From the NCBI GenBank assembly GCA_964019135.1, contig OZ025249.1, forward strand, positions 32,005,759 to 32,069,758: a stretch of DNA of 64,000 nucleotides. Reading direction: 5' to 3'. A program made the translations under genes and the position numbers. This document shows positions 16,901-28,900 of the stretch, piece after piece. The first letter of the stretch is position 1; each line of letters opens with the position of its first letter. This stretch comes from Arenicola marina (taxonomy: Eukaryota > Annelida > Polychaeta > Arenicolidae). Under the pieces are notes generated by a model that was not told the DNA's origin, ran no database searches, and saw only the letters and a list, made by a program, of their open reading frames with translations.

Positions 16901-19900
16901 TCGTGGTATGAAGCGACTGGTTCAATTAAGAAACACACTTGATTTCACATGTAAGATTTTGTGTATATCTCGTCACTGGAAAGGACGGAGAGCCCGGGGG
17001 GTATAATCCACTACTCTTTTCGATGGGGGATTCGCCCCCACCCCCACTCGCCAGTAGAAGAGATACACGGCCGTCGAAGCCACATTCTCAGAGCGAACAA
17101 CTTTACTCCTCAACCTTTTTGTCACACACCGTAGGCTGTGCCGTCCGGGCCGACTCCACCAGGCGGCACGACAGGCTCCGTGTGTGCATACTGAAGTAGG
17201 AAGTGACCGGTGTATAGGGCATACACCATTCGCCTGAGCGCTTATATTAGTAAACGCATGTGCAGAGTTTAAATAGAAAGAATTCTATTTGCACTTGAAA
17301 GTGAAATGTCGTTATAACGCATTTCATTTCAGTCGCCTGCTTCCGGGATTCGGCCACCGGCCAATGCGCTGCGTTCTGACTCTCTACCTCTCCGCCATCC
17401 TCCCTCACTCTACCTCTCCCACCCCTCAACACCCTCTCTCTGCCTCCGCCAGACACTCATCCTCTGACCTCCCGCCCCACCCCCCAACACCCGCTCAACC
17501 TCCACCACCTCCCCATACTCTGACGTTACCATGGTATTCATGCCGTGAGTGAAACTGCCCAGGTGACTCCGGCTTTTACTGTCAATGCGGGTGATCGCGT
17601 GGAACAAGGCTTATGCGGAGTGGTGCGAATTACTATAGACATGTCAAGCAAATCGCCCCCTCCCCCTCCACAGCTTGAACCCACATCGCTGGGGCTGGCC
17701 TATGACCTCCAAGGCCCCCCCCCCTCCCCCCGCGCACCTCTAACTATCACCCGATGGCACACTCGAGTTAACCCTGCTCTAGCTGTACCGTGGTCAAACG
17801 TTCCCGGTACCACGCACCCTATAAAGGCAGTAGTTTTACCAATATTCGGAAGACTGAGGCGCTGAAGAGGAGGAAACGCTCTCCGCGCATCGTGAAATCA
17901 GTCACGCGTAACTCTATAAATAATTTTCTCGCCTTGGTCCACAGTGTGTGAAGGAAGGGAAAGAAAAACAGTGATTATTTGAGATGAGGCGGCCAGGGGA
18001 CGGAGTGGGTGAAAATGGGCGGAAGGGGAGCTGGGGGGGGGGGGGTAGGAAGGGTCTCAGGGTCCATACCATGGGTCTGGGTAGTGGGTGAGGGAGGGGG
18101 GAGGGGAGGTAGTAGATATGAGTCCAAGTATGTTGAGTGCCGTATCTGGCAGTTGGAATGGGTAAGTGGTAGGGTAGAGGGTGGGCTCTTGAGGGTGTAT
18201 TGCAGGGATTTACCTGTCGTGTTTTTATCACGCCTCCGCCCCCTGCCCCCACCACCGGCTGGGTCCATGAGATAGACCTGTGCGTGTGACTGTGTGTATA
18301 TGAGCTGTGGGAGGATGAAGAGCTACCTGAGAGAGCTGGTGTCCCCTGTAAAGACGGCCAGGGGGTCGGGTCGCGGTGTCAAGCGGTTCGCTTCCTCTTG
18401 TTCAACATTATGTATCAGCCGAGGGACCTTGTTCGGGGCAGCCGCTTGGTAGGCCCCTTGTCGTATACCCAGAGGCTTTTTGCGACAGGTGTGTGTTGCC
18501 TTATAATTATGATGATGTCATACACTCCATTGTGGCCCAATACGGCGGTGGCCGTGGTAAGGAAAAGAGCGACGTGACTACGGGGCTCCTGAGGTATCCC
18601 CTAATTGACTGACTGGCTGCCAATCGTGACACGGGGCCTTTAGCCAGTGTTAACCTATCACTTATTCTTCCCCTGGTTGCATGGCCTCGGCTAGGCTGGC
18701 TCTTGTGCCAGGCGCCGTCAGCCCGTGGTGATTGGTGGGGACAACGGGGAATAATCCCACTTCGAGTGTAACCTGGCCATCGCATGTCTTGCCTTGGTGA
18801 ATAAACACCTCACTTTAACATTATCCCTTGCTCACCAGAATGCTCATGGCCTAGTTTAGCCATTGTGTGCACAAAAGAGGCCTAAAACACCAATTCATTT
18901 CATTTCTTGCCAGAATGGTCGGTGGTTATCCTCCGTCGTCCCCTCCCCCCCCCCCCCCGCGCACCACACACCCTCATTCGCAATGTCACCAGAATGGTCT
19001 AGATATATTACCCCCTACCACCCACCCTCATTCGCAATTTCACCAGAATGGTCTGGATATATTACAAGCCCCCCCCCCCCGCTTCCCCACCCTCATTCGC
19101 AATGCCACCAGAATGATCTGGATATATTACAAGCCCCCCCCCCCCATCAACCACCCACCCTCATTAGCTATATCACCAGAATGATCATGATATATTACCT
19201 GCCCCCCCCCCACCAACACACCCCCATTCACAATGCCACCAGAATGGTCTGGATATTTTACCCCCCCCCCCACCACAACAAGCAATGCCAATATCTCTAG
19301 ATATGTTTACCCCCCCCCCCCGCCACCACATACCCCATACCCGAGTGGTCGGATGGTTAGCGTGTTGGCCTATTTCGACTTTCGAATTGCGAGTGGCAAT
19401 ATATACATAGCGATAAAGATGATCTCCCAGTCACCCAGTGCATGCTCGCGGATAATTCTTCCGTCTTTGTGGTCAGTCTTTCTCCGGTAAACCTCAGGTA
19501 TGGGCAATCGCCATCGCGTGATTGTGGATCGAGCTTCTGGTGTTTAGCAATGTCAGGTACACACCTCTTGACTGGAAACACAAAGCAAAAACGATGTCAG
19601 GTGACCAACTTTTGCTGGAACGATTGCGCTCTCAGAGGGCCTCCAAAGAACTCTTTTGTGAAGTAGACGGAGAGACGTGAGTGGGAGGGTGAACGACTAC
19701 AGGCCACTTTACTTTACCCGGGTTGTTAGAATTGTGTGTGGATTTTTTGGGGGTAGGTTGGGACCGGGGGGGCATTACCCCCTTGCCCTGAGCCCGGCCC
19801 CTTGCCCTGAGCCCGGCCCCTTGCCCTGAGCCCGGCCCCTTGCCCTGAGCCCGGCCCCTTGCCCTGAGCCCGGCCCCTTGCCCTGAGCCCGGCCCCTTGC

Positions 19901-22900
19901 CCTGAGCCCGGCCCCTTGCCCTGAGCCCGGCCCCTTGCCCTGAGCCCGGCCCCTTGCCCTGAGCCCGGCCCCTTGCCCTGAGCCCGGCCCCTTGCCCTGA
20001 GCCCGGCCCCTTGCCCTGAGCCCGGCCCCTTGCCCTGAGCCCGGCCCCTTGCCCTGAGCCCGGCCCCTTGCCCTGAGCCCGGCCCCTTGCCCTGAGCCCG
20101 GCCCCTTGCCCTGAGCCCGGCCCCTTGCCCTGAGCCCGGCCCCTTGCCCTGAGCCCGGCCCCTTGCCCTCAGCCCGGCCCCTTGCCCTCAGCCCGGCCCC
20201 TTGCCCTCAGCCCGGCCCCTTGCCCTCAGCCCGGCTCCTTTGCCCTCAGCCCGGCTCCTTGCCCTGAGCCCGGCCGCTTGCCCTGAGCCCGGCCGCTTGC
20301 CCTGAGCCCGGCCCCTTGCCCTGAGCCCGGCCCCTTGCCCTGAGCCCGGCCCCTTGCCCTGAGCCCGGCCCCTTGCCCTCAGCCCGGCCCCTTGCCCTCA
20401 GCCCGGCCCCTTGCCCTCAGCCCGGCTCCTTTGCCCTCAGCCCGGCTCCTTGCCCTGAGCCCGGCCGCTTGCCCTGAGCCCGGCCCCTTGCCCTCAGCCC
20501 GGCCCCTTGCCCTGAGCCCGGCCCCTTGCCCTGAGCCCGGCCCCTTGCCCTGAGCCCGGCCCCTTGCCCTGAGCCCGGCCCCTTGCCCTGAGCCCGGCCC
20601 CTTGCCCTGAGCCCGGCCCCTTGCCCTCAGCCCGGCCCCTTGCCCTCAGCCCGGCCCCTTGCCCTCAGCCCGGCTCCTTTGCCCTCAGCCCGGCTCCTTG
20701 CCCTGAGCCCGGCCGCTTGCCCTGAGCCCGGCCGCTTGCCCTGAGCCCGGCCCCTTGCCCTGAGCCCGGCCCCTTGCCCTCAGCCCGGCTCCTTTGCCCT
20801 GAGCCCGGCCGCTTGCCCTGAGCCCGGCCCCTTGCCCTCAGCCCAGCCCCCTTGCCCTCAGCCCGGCCCCTTGCCCTCAGCCCGGCTCCTTTGCCCTGAG
20901 CCCGGCCGCTTGCCCTGAGCCCGGCCCCTTGCCCTCAGCCCAGCCCCCTTGCCCTCAGCCCGGCCCCCTTGCCCTCAAGCCTGCCCCTTGCCCTCAGCCC
21001 ATCCCACTCGCCCTGAGCCCGGCCCCCTTGCCCTGAGCCCGGCCCCCTTGCCCCGAGCCCAGCCTCGTTGCCCTCAGCCCAGCCTCCTTGCCCTCAGCTC
21101 AGCCCCTTGCCCTCAGCCCGGCCCCTGGCCCTCAGCCAAACCTCCTTGCCCTCAAGCCTGCCTCCTTGCCCTCAAGCCTGCCTCCTTGCCCTCAAGCCTG
21201 CCTCCTTACCCTCAAGCCTGCCCCTTGCCCTCAGCCCAGCCCCCTTGCCCTCAGCCCGGCCCCTTGCCCTCAGCCCAGCCCCCTTGCCTTGAGCCCAGCC
21301 TCCTTGCCCTCAAGCCTGCCCCTTGCCCTGAGCCCAGCCCCCTTGCCCTCAAGCCTGCCCCCTTGCCCTCAAGCCTGCGCCTTGCCCTCAGCCCAGCCCC
21401 CCTGCCCCCTTGCCCTCAAGCCTACCCCTTGCCCTCAGCCCAGCCCCCTTGCCCTCAGCCCGGCCCCTTGCCCTCAGCCCAGCCCCCTTACCGTGAACCC
21501 AGCCCTTGCCCTCAGCCCAGCCCCCTTGCCCTCAGCCCAGCCCCCTTGCCCTCAAGCCTGCCCCTTGCCCTGAAACCGGCCCCCTTGCCCTCGGCCCGGC
21601 CCCTTGCCTTCAAGCCTGCCTCCTTGCCATCAAGCCTGCCCCCTTGCCCTCAAGCCTGCCCCCTTGCCCTCGGCCCGGCCCCTTGCCCTCAAGCCTGCCC
21701 CCTTGCCCTCAAGCCTGCCCCCTTGCCCTCGGCCCGGCCCCTTGCCCTCAAGACTGCCCCCTTGCCCTCAAGCCTGCCCCCTTGCCCTCGGCCCGGCCCC
21801 TTGCCCTCAAGACTGCCTCCTTGCCATCAAGCCTGCCCCCTTGCCCTCAAGCCTTCCCCCTTGCCTCCAGCTGCCAATGCACGAGCGGAATGCGTTGATG
21901 TCGATAACCCGTAAACGACGTGGTCGGAGTGGGTGGAGAGTGAGGTGGGGGAGATGGTGGTGTTAGACCAGGGGTATACATACATACAGTCTAGGGGAGA
22001 GCGAAACGAGCCAAGCTTGACAAGTTGGCGTTTTTTTTATCCTGTAGCTTTTCTCCGCCGCGGCTGTGCATGACACGCCTTGGCACTCAACCGTGATCGC
22101 CGGCGACATAGCATGTAGCGAGTTGAAAGGCATGTATACAACTCGCCCCTTTGTGTTACATGTGTAGGGAATTAACACGAAGAACACCGTGGAATGAATC
22201 TCAGGGGCTTGGCGATGGGGTGTGGGGGAGGGGGAGGGGCGGGAATGACTTGGTTGAGCGGGCCGATGAGGTTTTATGGCACAATACAATCATCCTGGTT
22301 AGGTTAGAAATATTCCTCTCGAAAAAAAAAATAACTGGGGCTGTTTGGTAGTTCACGTCTGTCGTGTACAGCGCAGACTACGAACGTGGAGGGAAGAGAT
22401 GAAGTCCGTTTTGGGAGGGAGAGGAGGGTGGGGGGGGGGCATGCCCTGTCACAGCTTTTGTTACCGTCCGGCCACCGGAATTCTTTACTAATGTTGGTGA
22501 TAGGTGGGTGTAGGGGTGGTGGTAGGGGGCTGGATCGGGGAAGGGGAGGGGAAACTTTGTGTTTTGATGATGTAACGACACGCCATGGGCTATAAGGCTT
22601 CAGGGGACCGTTCAAAACGCAATACAAACGCGTGAATTGGCGACGAAAACGGGGTGGTATGAATCGAACGTGGGTACAGCATGATGCCGAATAAAGGGTG
22701 TGTACATGCTAATGGCGGAGCACTTTTATGCACTGATCCAATAGGGGGGGGGGGTGATTGTAACACGCCCAGAGTCACAGCACCGCTCCATGACGTCACA
22801 GCACGCGTGTTAAGTGCGCGTGCAGGCCGGGCGCTATAATAGAAGTGTCAATGTCTTCAGAACGACCGCCAAGTTTTGCCCAATCTTGAGTGTGGTGGTT

Positions 22901-25900
22901 AATGTCCATGCTAATGATGCGCTGCACATTAGGTCGTATGACGCATTGTGAAAAAGAAGAGGGCAGTGTGTGTGGTGGTGGTGGTGGTGGTGGGGAGGGT
23001 ACCTTTATGCGCAGTGCACGCAACGTGACCCAATATAACGATGGAACGGCATCTGCATCTTGATTTTGCAAAGGATAAAGGCTTCGCTCCCCAAAAAATC
23101 ACCCCCGATAACAACTCTCCCTAAATTATATTAGGATTTATTTCAACACAGGGAAGCGTTCGCACCCAATGACCCCCCCCCCCCCCCCCCACACGCACAC
23201 ACACCTCTCCCCGCCACCATCATACGACTCTCCATGCACATACAGGATGTACACCAGTTTTCAAAACACGTTGCCAGCACGTGCTAACTTACACACAAAA
23301 GATTGATATGTCTAATAGTGTAGGTGTATCGCTAATGTGGGTGTGCGTGCGGAGTGTCTTGTTTTCTTCCAGTAATAGGGGCTGCATTAATTGTATGTGC
23401 ACGGTCGATATGGCAGCAGTCACACTGCGCCAATAGCTTTATAAGCTGGTAAAGGCACACGGTTTACACCCCATAGACACGTTGCGAGTAGGCAGAGAGC
23501 GAGGGCGACGTCGCCATGGAGTCGGAGGTCTGACATCCACAAGGAAAATTTCTCAGAAGTCCTTGCAACTAGAGTGTCTTCGATGTATTTGTTCGTCCGA
23601 TAACGAGTAGAACTATAGCGCGCCCGATTACGAAGAAGAGTTTGCAACTAGAGTGTGTTCGATGTCTGTGGGTCCGGGCGGTGGGTGGTGGTGGAGCGGG
23701 GGGGGGGGGGAAGCATCGGCAAAGTCTTTGTTTAATATAATATCGCCCGCACACATTCTTCGGATCTGCAGTTTTTACTATTTTCCTGATTTGGGACGTG
23801 AGCCAAACATCTTTATCTATGTCGAAGCAAGTGAACATCCAATAGTACATCACCTCCAGTCGGCGTCAGGAAAGCCGCGAGGTGATTGGAACAAAACTCG
23901 TGCATTCTGGCGCTGTCCACAAGCTTATACTTTCATTTGATATAAAGTGAGACCTGGAAGTTAAGAGGGTTCGATTGTTTTTCGCCTCATCTACTCTCAA
24001 CAGCTGGTAATCGGTGGTGGGGCATTCGATGAGAACTAGATTACCGACTGTAACAAACTTCGATATTGACTCGAAAACGTTCCCTTACGAAATAATAGAA
24101 AAACATGCTCTTCTCGTCTGTCTATCGAAAGCCGGCCGATTGGGTGCACCACGTAGGGGTAGTCTGTTAGACTGGCGTGTGTAGCCGGTTAACCGGAGCT
24201 GAGCATCGGAACACAGGTGGCTCATGCTGTCTCTGTGAGCAAATCTCGTCGTCTCGTCGTGGGCACGTACCGCCATGATGGGCAGTGACATATGTCGGGG
24301 ATCTGTTAGCGCTGTCCCCACAAAGTGATGCTACCTTTTTACCTGTCTCCCTGCTCACGCTACGTGGACCTCCCACATTGAAATTAATTAAGTAGATATA
24401 ATAACCACACGATGTCCATCATTTAAATAATATGTAAGACGCAAAATAAGAGGAGGTTTAGTCGTCGGAACCATCGTCTAAGTCTGGGCGTTGCTTCAAT
24501 AGATACTTCATATTATTACTCATATCAGCAGGTTCCTTGGCCCAGTTGAGCCCGTGTGTGCGTGAAGGTCCGCTAAGACATCACAGTAGCCACCCAAGCG
24601 CGATATTGGTTGTGTAAAGGCCCTCCAGATGTGTCATTTTCGTGCTTTATGAACATTCCGTACTATTTGGGGGGAGATTTGTGGTCAGTTGACCGCACCG
24701 CCGCGGCGTACGCAATGACCTCGGCTGTGACCTGTGGACCGTGACGTCACCGTGAGGCACAGTTCTGTGACTTGTCAAAGGACAACAAAGCCGGTGTAGT
24801 TTACAGCGCACGACACAGATACCAACCCACTATAGCCTCTTTCCCACGAGCCTTTCTTGCACACTTCAGGCCCCGTCTCCGACCCCCTCGTTTACCAGCC
24901 ATCTTATGCCACCCCCTCCCACCCCCGCGTTTACCAGCAGTCCTCTGCACCCCCCCCCCCCCCCACACCCCCTTTTCCGACCCGGCGTCTACCAGCCGTC
25001 TCGGCTTTTCTGATGGTCAAACGCGTGTATCTATCTATGTCTTCCGGTTCGGCTTACACTTTTATCCACAGATTTTATGGGAGTCTTCCATTTATTTGTA
25101 ATTGCCAACTAATGTAGTTTTCAAAGGATGCTGGTAAGACCTTGCTTGTGGCATCCTTTTGTTCAACGAAATCACCTAAATAGGCTGTCCTGGACGGGCG
25201 TATGACACCCATTTGTTGGCCCAGTCGCCTTAAGATCATCTGTTGGACGATCGTGTGGCATAGTGTTGTTAATTCAATCACCAAAGAGACTGTCAGGGAC
25301 GGCTTTTGGCGTCCATTTGTAAATTAATTTGCATAAAGAGTCCGTAACTGACGGCTTGTAGCATCATGTTGTTAATTAATTCGCATAAAGAGTCCGTAAT
25401 TGACGGCTTGTGGCATCATTTTGTCAATTAATTCTCACAAAGGGACTGTCATGGGCGGCTCGTTGCCTCACGTTGTTACCGAAGTCGCCCTGAGAGCAGG
25501 TGCTGGACGGACGCGTGGCGCCATGTCAATTAATTCGCCTAAGGAGGCCTATGGCATGGTTTTTCCTTTAAGTAGCATCGTTTTTGTTGTGTCGTGCGCA
25601 CTGAGCTTAGGTCCTCGGCTCGTACTGATGAAAGTTATTTGCTTGCACAGTGAAGTTTTCACCAATATTAGCGCTGCATGTATCAACACTAGCGTTTAGC
25701 TTGACATGGGCTAGACGTTTACTTGCCTTCGTTTTTAAATGGTCGTATATATATTAAAGTATATATATATATGTATATAGATATACATTATGTCCCGCAC
25801 ATACATTATGTCCCGAATAAACACATGCAACTTAGAAGTTGTGCCAGAATGATGGTTGTTTCGTCTCAATATTTAGCTTTAACACTGGCGTGGACTTCTT

Positions 25901-28900
25901 GTCCGAAGTTTGATGACGTAGGCCACAAGAAAACGACACTTTCCCACACGAGATGCTCAAGTTATGCCCAAGTTAGTGGGCTCTATGACATGCCCCGCTA
26001 GTTACTACATACAATTTATGTGTCCATACAGACCCTAAGAACGTGAATTCGTCATTTCAATTCAAAACGTTTCAAAAAGTCAAAAGGGAAATAGTTCTGT
26101 GTGAGTAACTTTAAGTGTTGCATGATTAGCTCATGACTGTGTGCACAAAAGCCATAACACCCAATTCATGCATGCATTCAATATTCACCGAGCGAATTCT
26201 GGTCGTAGCTTCTTGTATTTGATCCCAGTCAGTGCTCACACAGAAGTGGAAGGTCTTATTGGTATCTACGGGAGGTATATTTATCTTTATCACCACGGCA
26301 TACAAGTCCTTGTTGGGGCTGCATCCACGATACACCATGCTGCGTAATGCGTCGACCTTGTCTGTGAGATTCATAGATAGGGATATAGCCACTCTGCATC
26401 AAGTGGACAATATAGACCCTGGTATGTACTTACATAGAGATACAGCTCATCGGGCGGTCTGTGAGAGTAGGTCCGCAAGATGTTGGTGGGCGTACACAGC
26501 CCCCCCCCCCTCACTCACCTACTCCGACCACCGTCTCGCTCCGCCTCGATGCAACTCTCATGCAAGGGCAGAGACGATGTCTATGTATAGGCTCCGCGTT
26601 GTAATTATTAAATGGATTTTGCGCTTGTCTCCTGGATGAAATGCGATTCATAGTGCTCTGTGCTCCGTGATGGGGTCATTTATGTTATTCTATCAGCGAT
26701 CGGCCCTTCTTGGTGTCAGTGTGTATTTAGCCTAATTTAGTTATTAGGTATTAGGCGATCGATGCTTGGCCGATAAGTGCAGTGCAACAGGCGCCATGTT
26801 AATCTGTGACCCAACACCCGCCTCTCTATCTCACTATCGTGCGCCACATCTTAATTAAGCTGACATGAATACAGATATAGGCGTTTACTACACCACACGA
26901 GGCCGATCCTTAGCTGAGCTTCGAACCAAGCTGGGGGAAGATGGGGGAGGGGACTTTCCTACCTGGGACTGACAGACCCGGATTAAATATAGATCCGGCA
27001 TCTGTCTGTGGAGATGTTTTCTATAATTTTGTCGTGTGTCTCATTACCCCAGTTGGTTCCTTGCCAACTATTATATGTGTGCAAAAAGGTGATTTCTAGC
27101 ATCAAGTCATCTATCCGCGTTTGCAGTGATGGAATTTGTTGCTGGAGTAAATGGAGGCCCTCGTGTACCCCGTGAAAACCAAGATGGTGCAATGGTTGTT
27201 TCTCAGATAAGTCAGAAGAACGTTACCATCTTCCATAATGACCGCGATGATATAACATATTGAGGTGAATGCTAGGCTCGAATGCAATAATAATTCCACC
27301 GACCCGCCGATTAAAACCGGTCGTTTAACATAGCTCACGATTTATGGACGTCTATAGCTCATGATTTATCGTCTACCATTTACAACAATAATCCACTTGG
27401 TGGGCTCTGCCATGGAAGATGGGCAGCAAGTCCGGCCCATAAGTATGTCTCAACTAGTCAATCGAACGACTTGTGCACATTAAGTGTTCGCTATCTGTAT
27501 CTCACGTAATCTTTGGTTGGTTGGTTGTATATTCAGGACGCGTTTACCACTGTTGGTCATATCGCGTCAACGAGAGAAGGAAGGGAGAGTGAAGCCATGT
27601 CCCCGGGGGTAACCCCTCTACTCTTTGCGAAGAAGGACATGAGATTTGTATCTTGCGACCACACAGACAAGGCCACAGCGGGGCTCGAACCACCGATCCA
27701 CGTGCCGTTAGGACATAATCTTTGGAGTAACCTTTGTTAAAACGCTTGGGGCATTTGTATTTCAATTTGTATGTGTCTCAACTAGTCAACAAAGATCAAT
27801 TGTCTTTCGGCGGTGACATGTATTTGGTTCGCCCTTTTTCATCTTCACATAGCCAATGGCGCAATCCATGTTGCCCTTTACAATGCCTACCATTAAAAGC
27901 GAATGTAACATAGGTGAATGTTTTTCTGACTTTATGGGGAAGAATCGACGGGTCATTGCACGAAAGCCCGTTAGCCATTCTTTTATACCAGGGTTCAGCA
28001 AGTTGATTATTGTAATAAATACTCGGTACGAGTAGTACGTGAGCTATGCTGGTGTGCGGTATCATTGTACTACCACCTGCGGCCGGAGGTATGGGTGTCC
28101 ACGTGGGCCGCTGTCCCACGCACTGCCGATGGCCGATCGATGGTTAATGGGTGTCGATCTCACTTGGTCCTTCAGGAGATTACTGTCAGTAGGAGCAACA
28201 TAACGCAGCTAGCCTGGTTAATATTGAGATATATGTGAGGCTGCCCTGAGCGTGGTGCTGATCGACTAATGGCTGTTATAGGTCTGGCGTATTAGAAGTG
28301 GGATGCGAAGGCGGCGGAATCGGATGTTGGTTATGGTTTCAGATTATTAGGGGTGGGGCGTGGGGGTGGGGTGGTGAGCTGATGGTCGTTATAGTTTCAG
28401 ATTATTAGGGATGGGGTTTCTGGGGGTGGGGTGGTCAGCCGATGGTCGTTATGGTTTCAGATATTAGGGGTGGGATGGTGTGCTGATGGTCGTTATGGTT
28501 TCAGATATTAGGGGTGGGATGGTGTGCTGATGGTCGTTATGGTTTCAGATTATTAGGGGTGGGGTTTCTGGGGGTGCGGTGGTCAGCTGATGGTCGTTAT
28601 AGTTTCAGATATTAAGGGTGGGGTGTGAGGGTGTTTCGGGGTGGGGTGGTGAGCTGATAGTCGTTATAGTTTCAGATATTAGGGGCTGGGTGTGAGGGTG
28701 TCTGGGGGTGGGGGGGGTGAGCTGATGGTCGTTATAGTTTCAGATATTAGGGGTGGGGTGGGGTGGGGTGTGAGGGTGTGTGGTGGTGGGGTGGTGAACT
28801 GATGGTCGTTATAGTTTTGGATATCAGGGGCTAAATAGTTTCAGATGGGGTTAGGGATGGGATGTGAGAGTGTCCGGGGAGCGGGGTGTGACATAGGCCT

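Noticed and set aside
20949-21914. 321-codon proline/alanine/leucine-rich open frame
   Set aside because: It follows the 20-21 bp repeat and is embedded in intron 3, with no splice phase link to either gene.
26126-26392. 88-codon minus-strand frame with a protein-like middle part
   Set aside because: It runs into a SINE-type tail, has no convincing splice sites and has no recognised homology.
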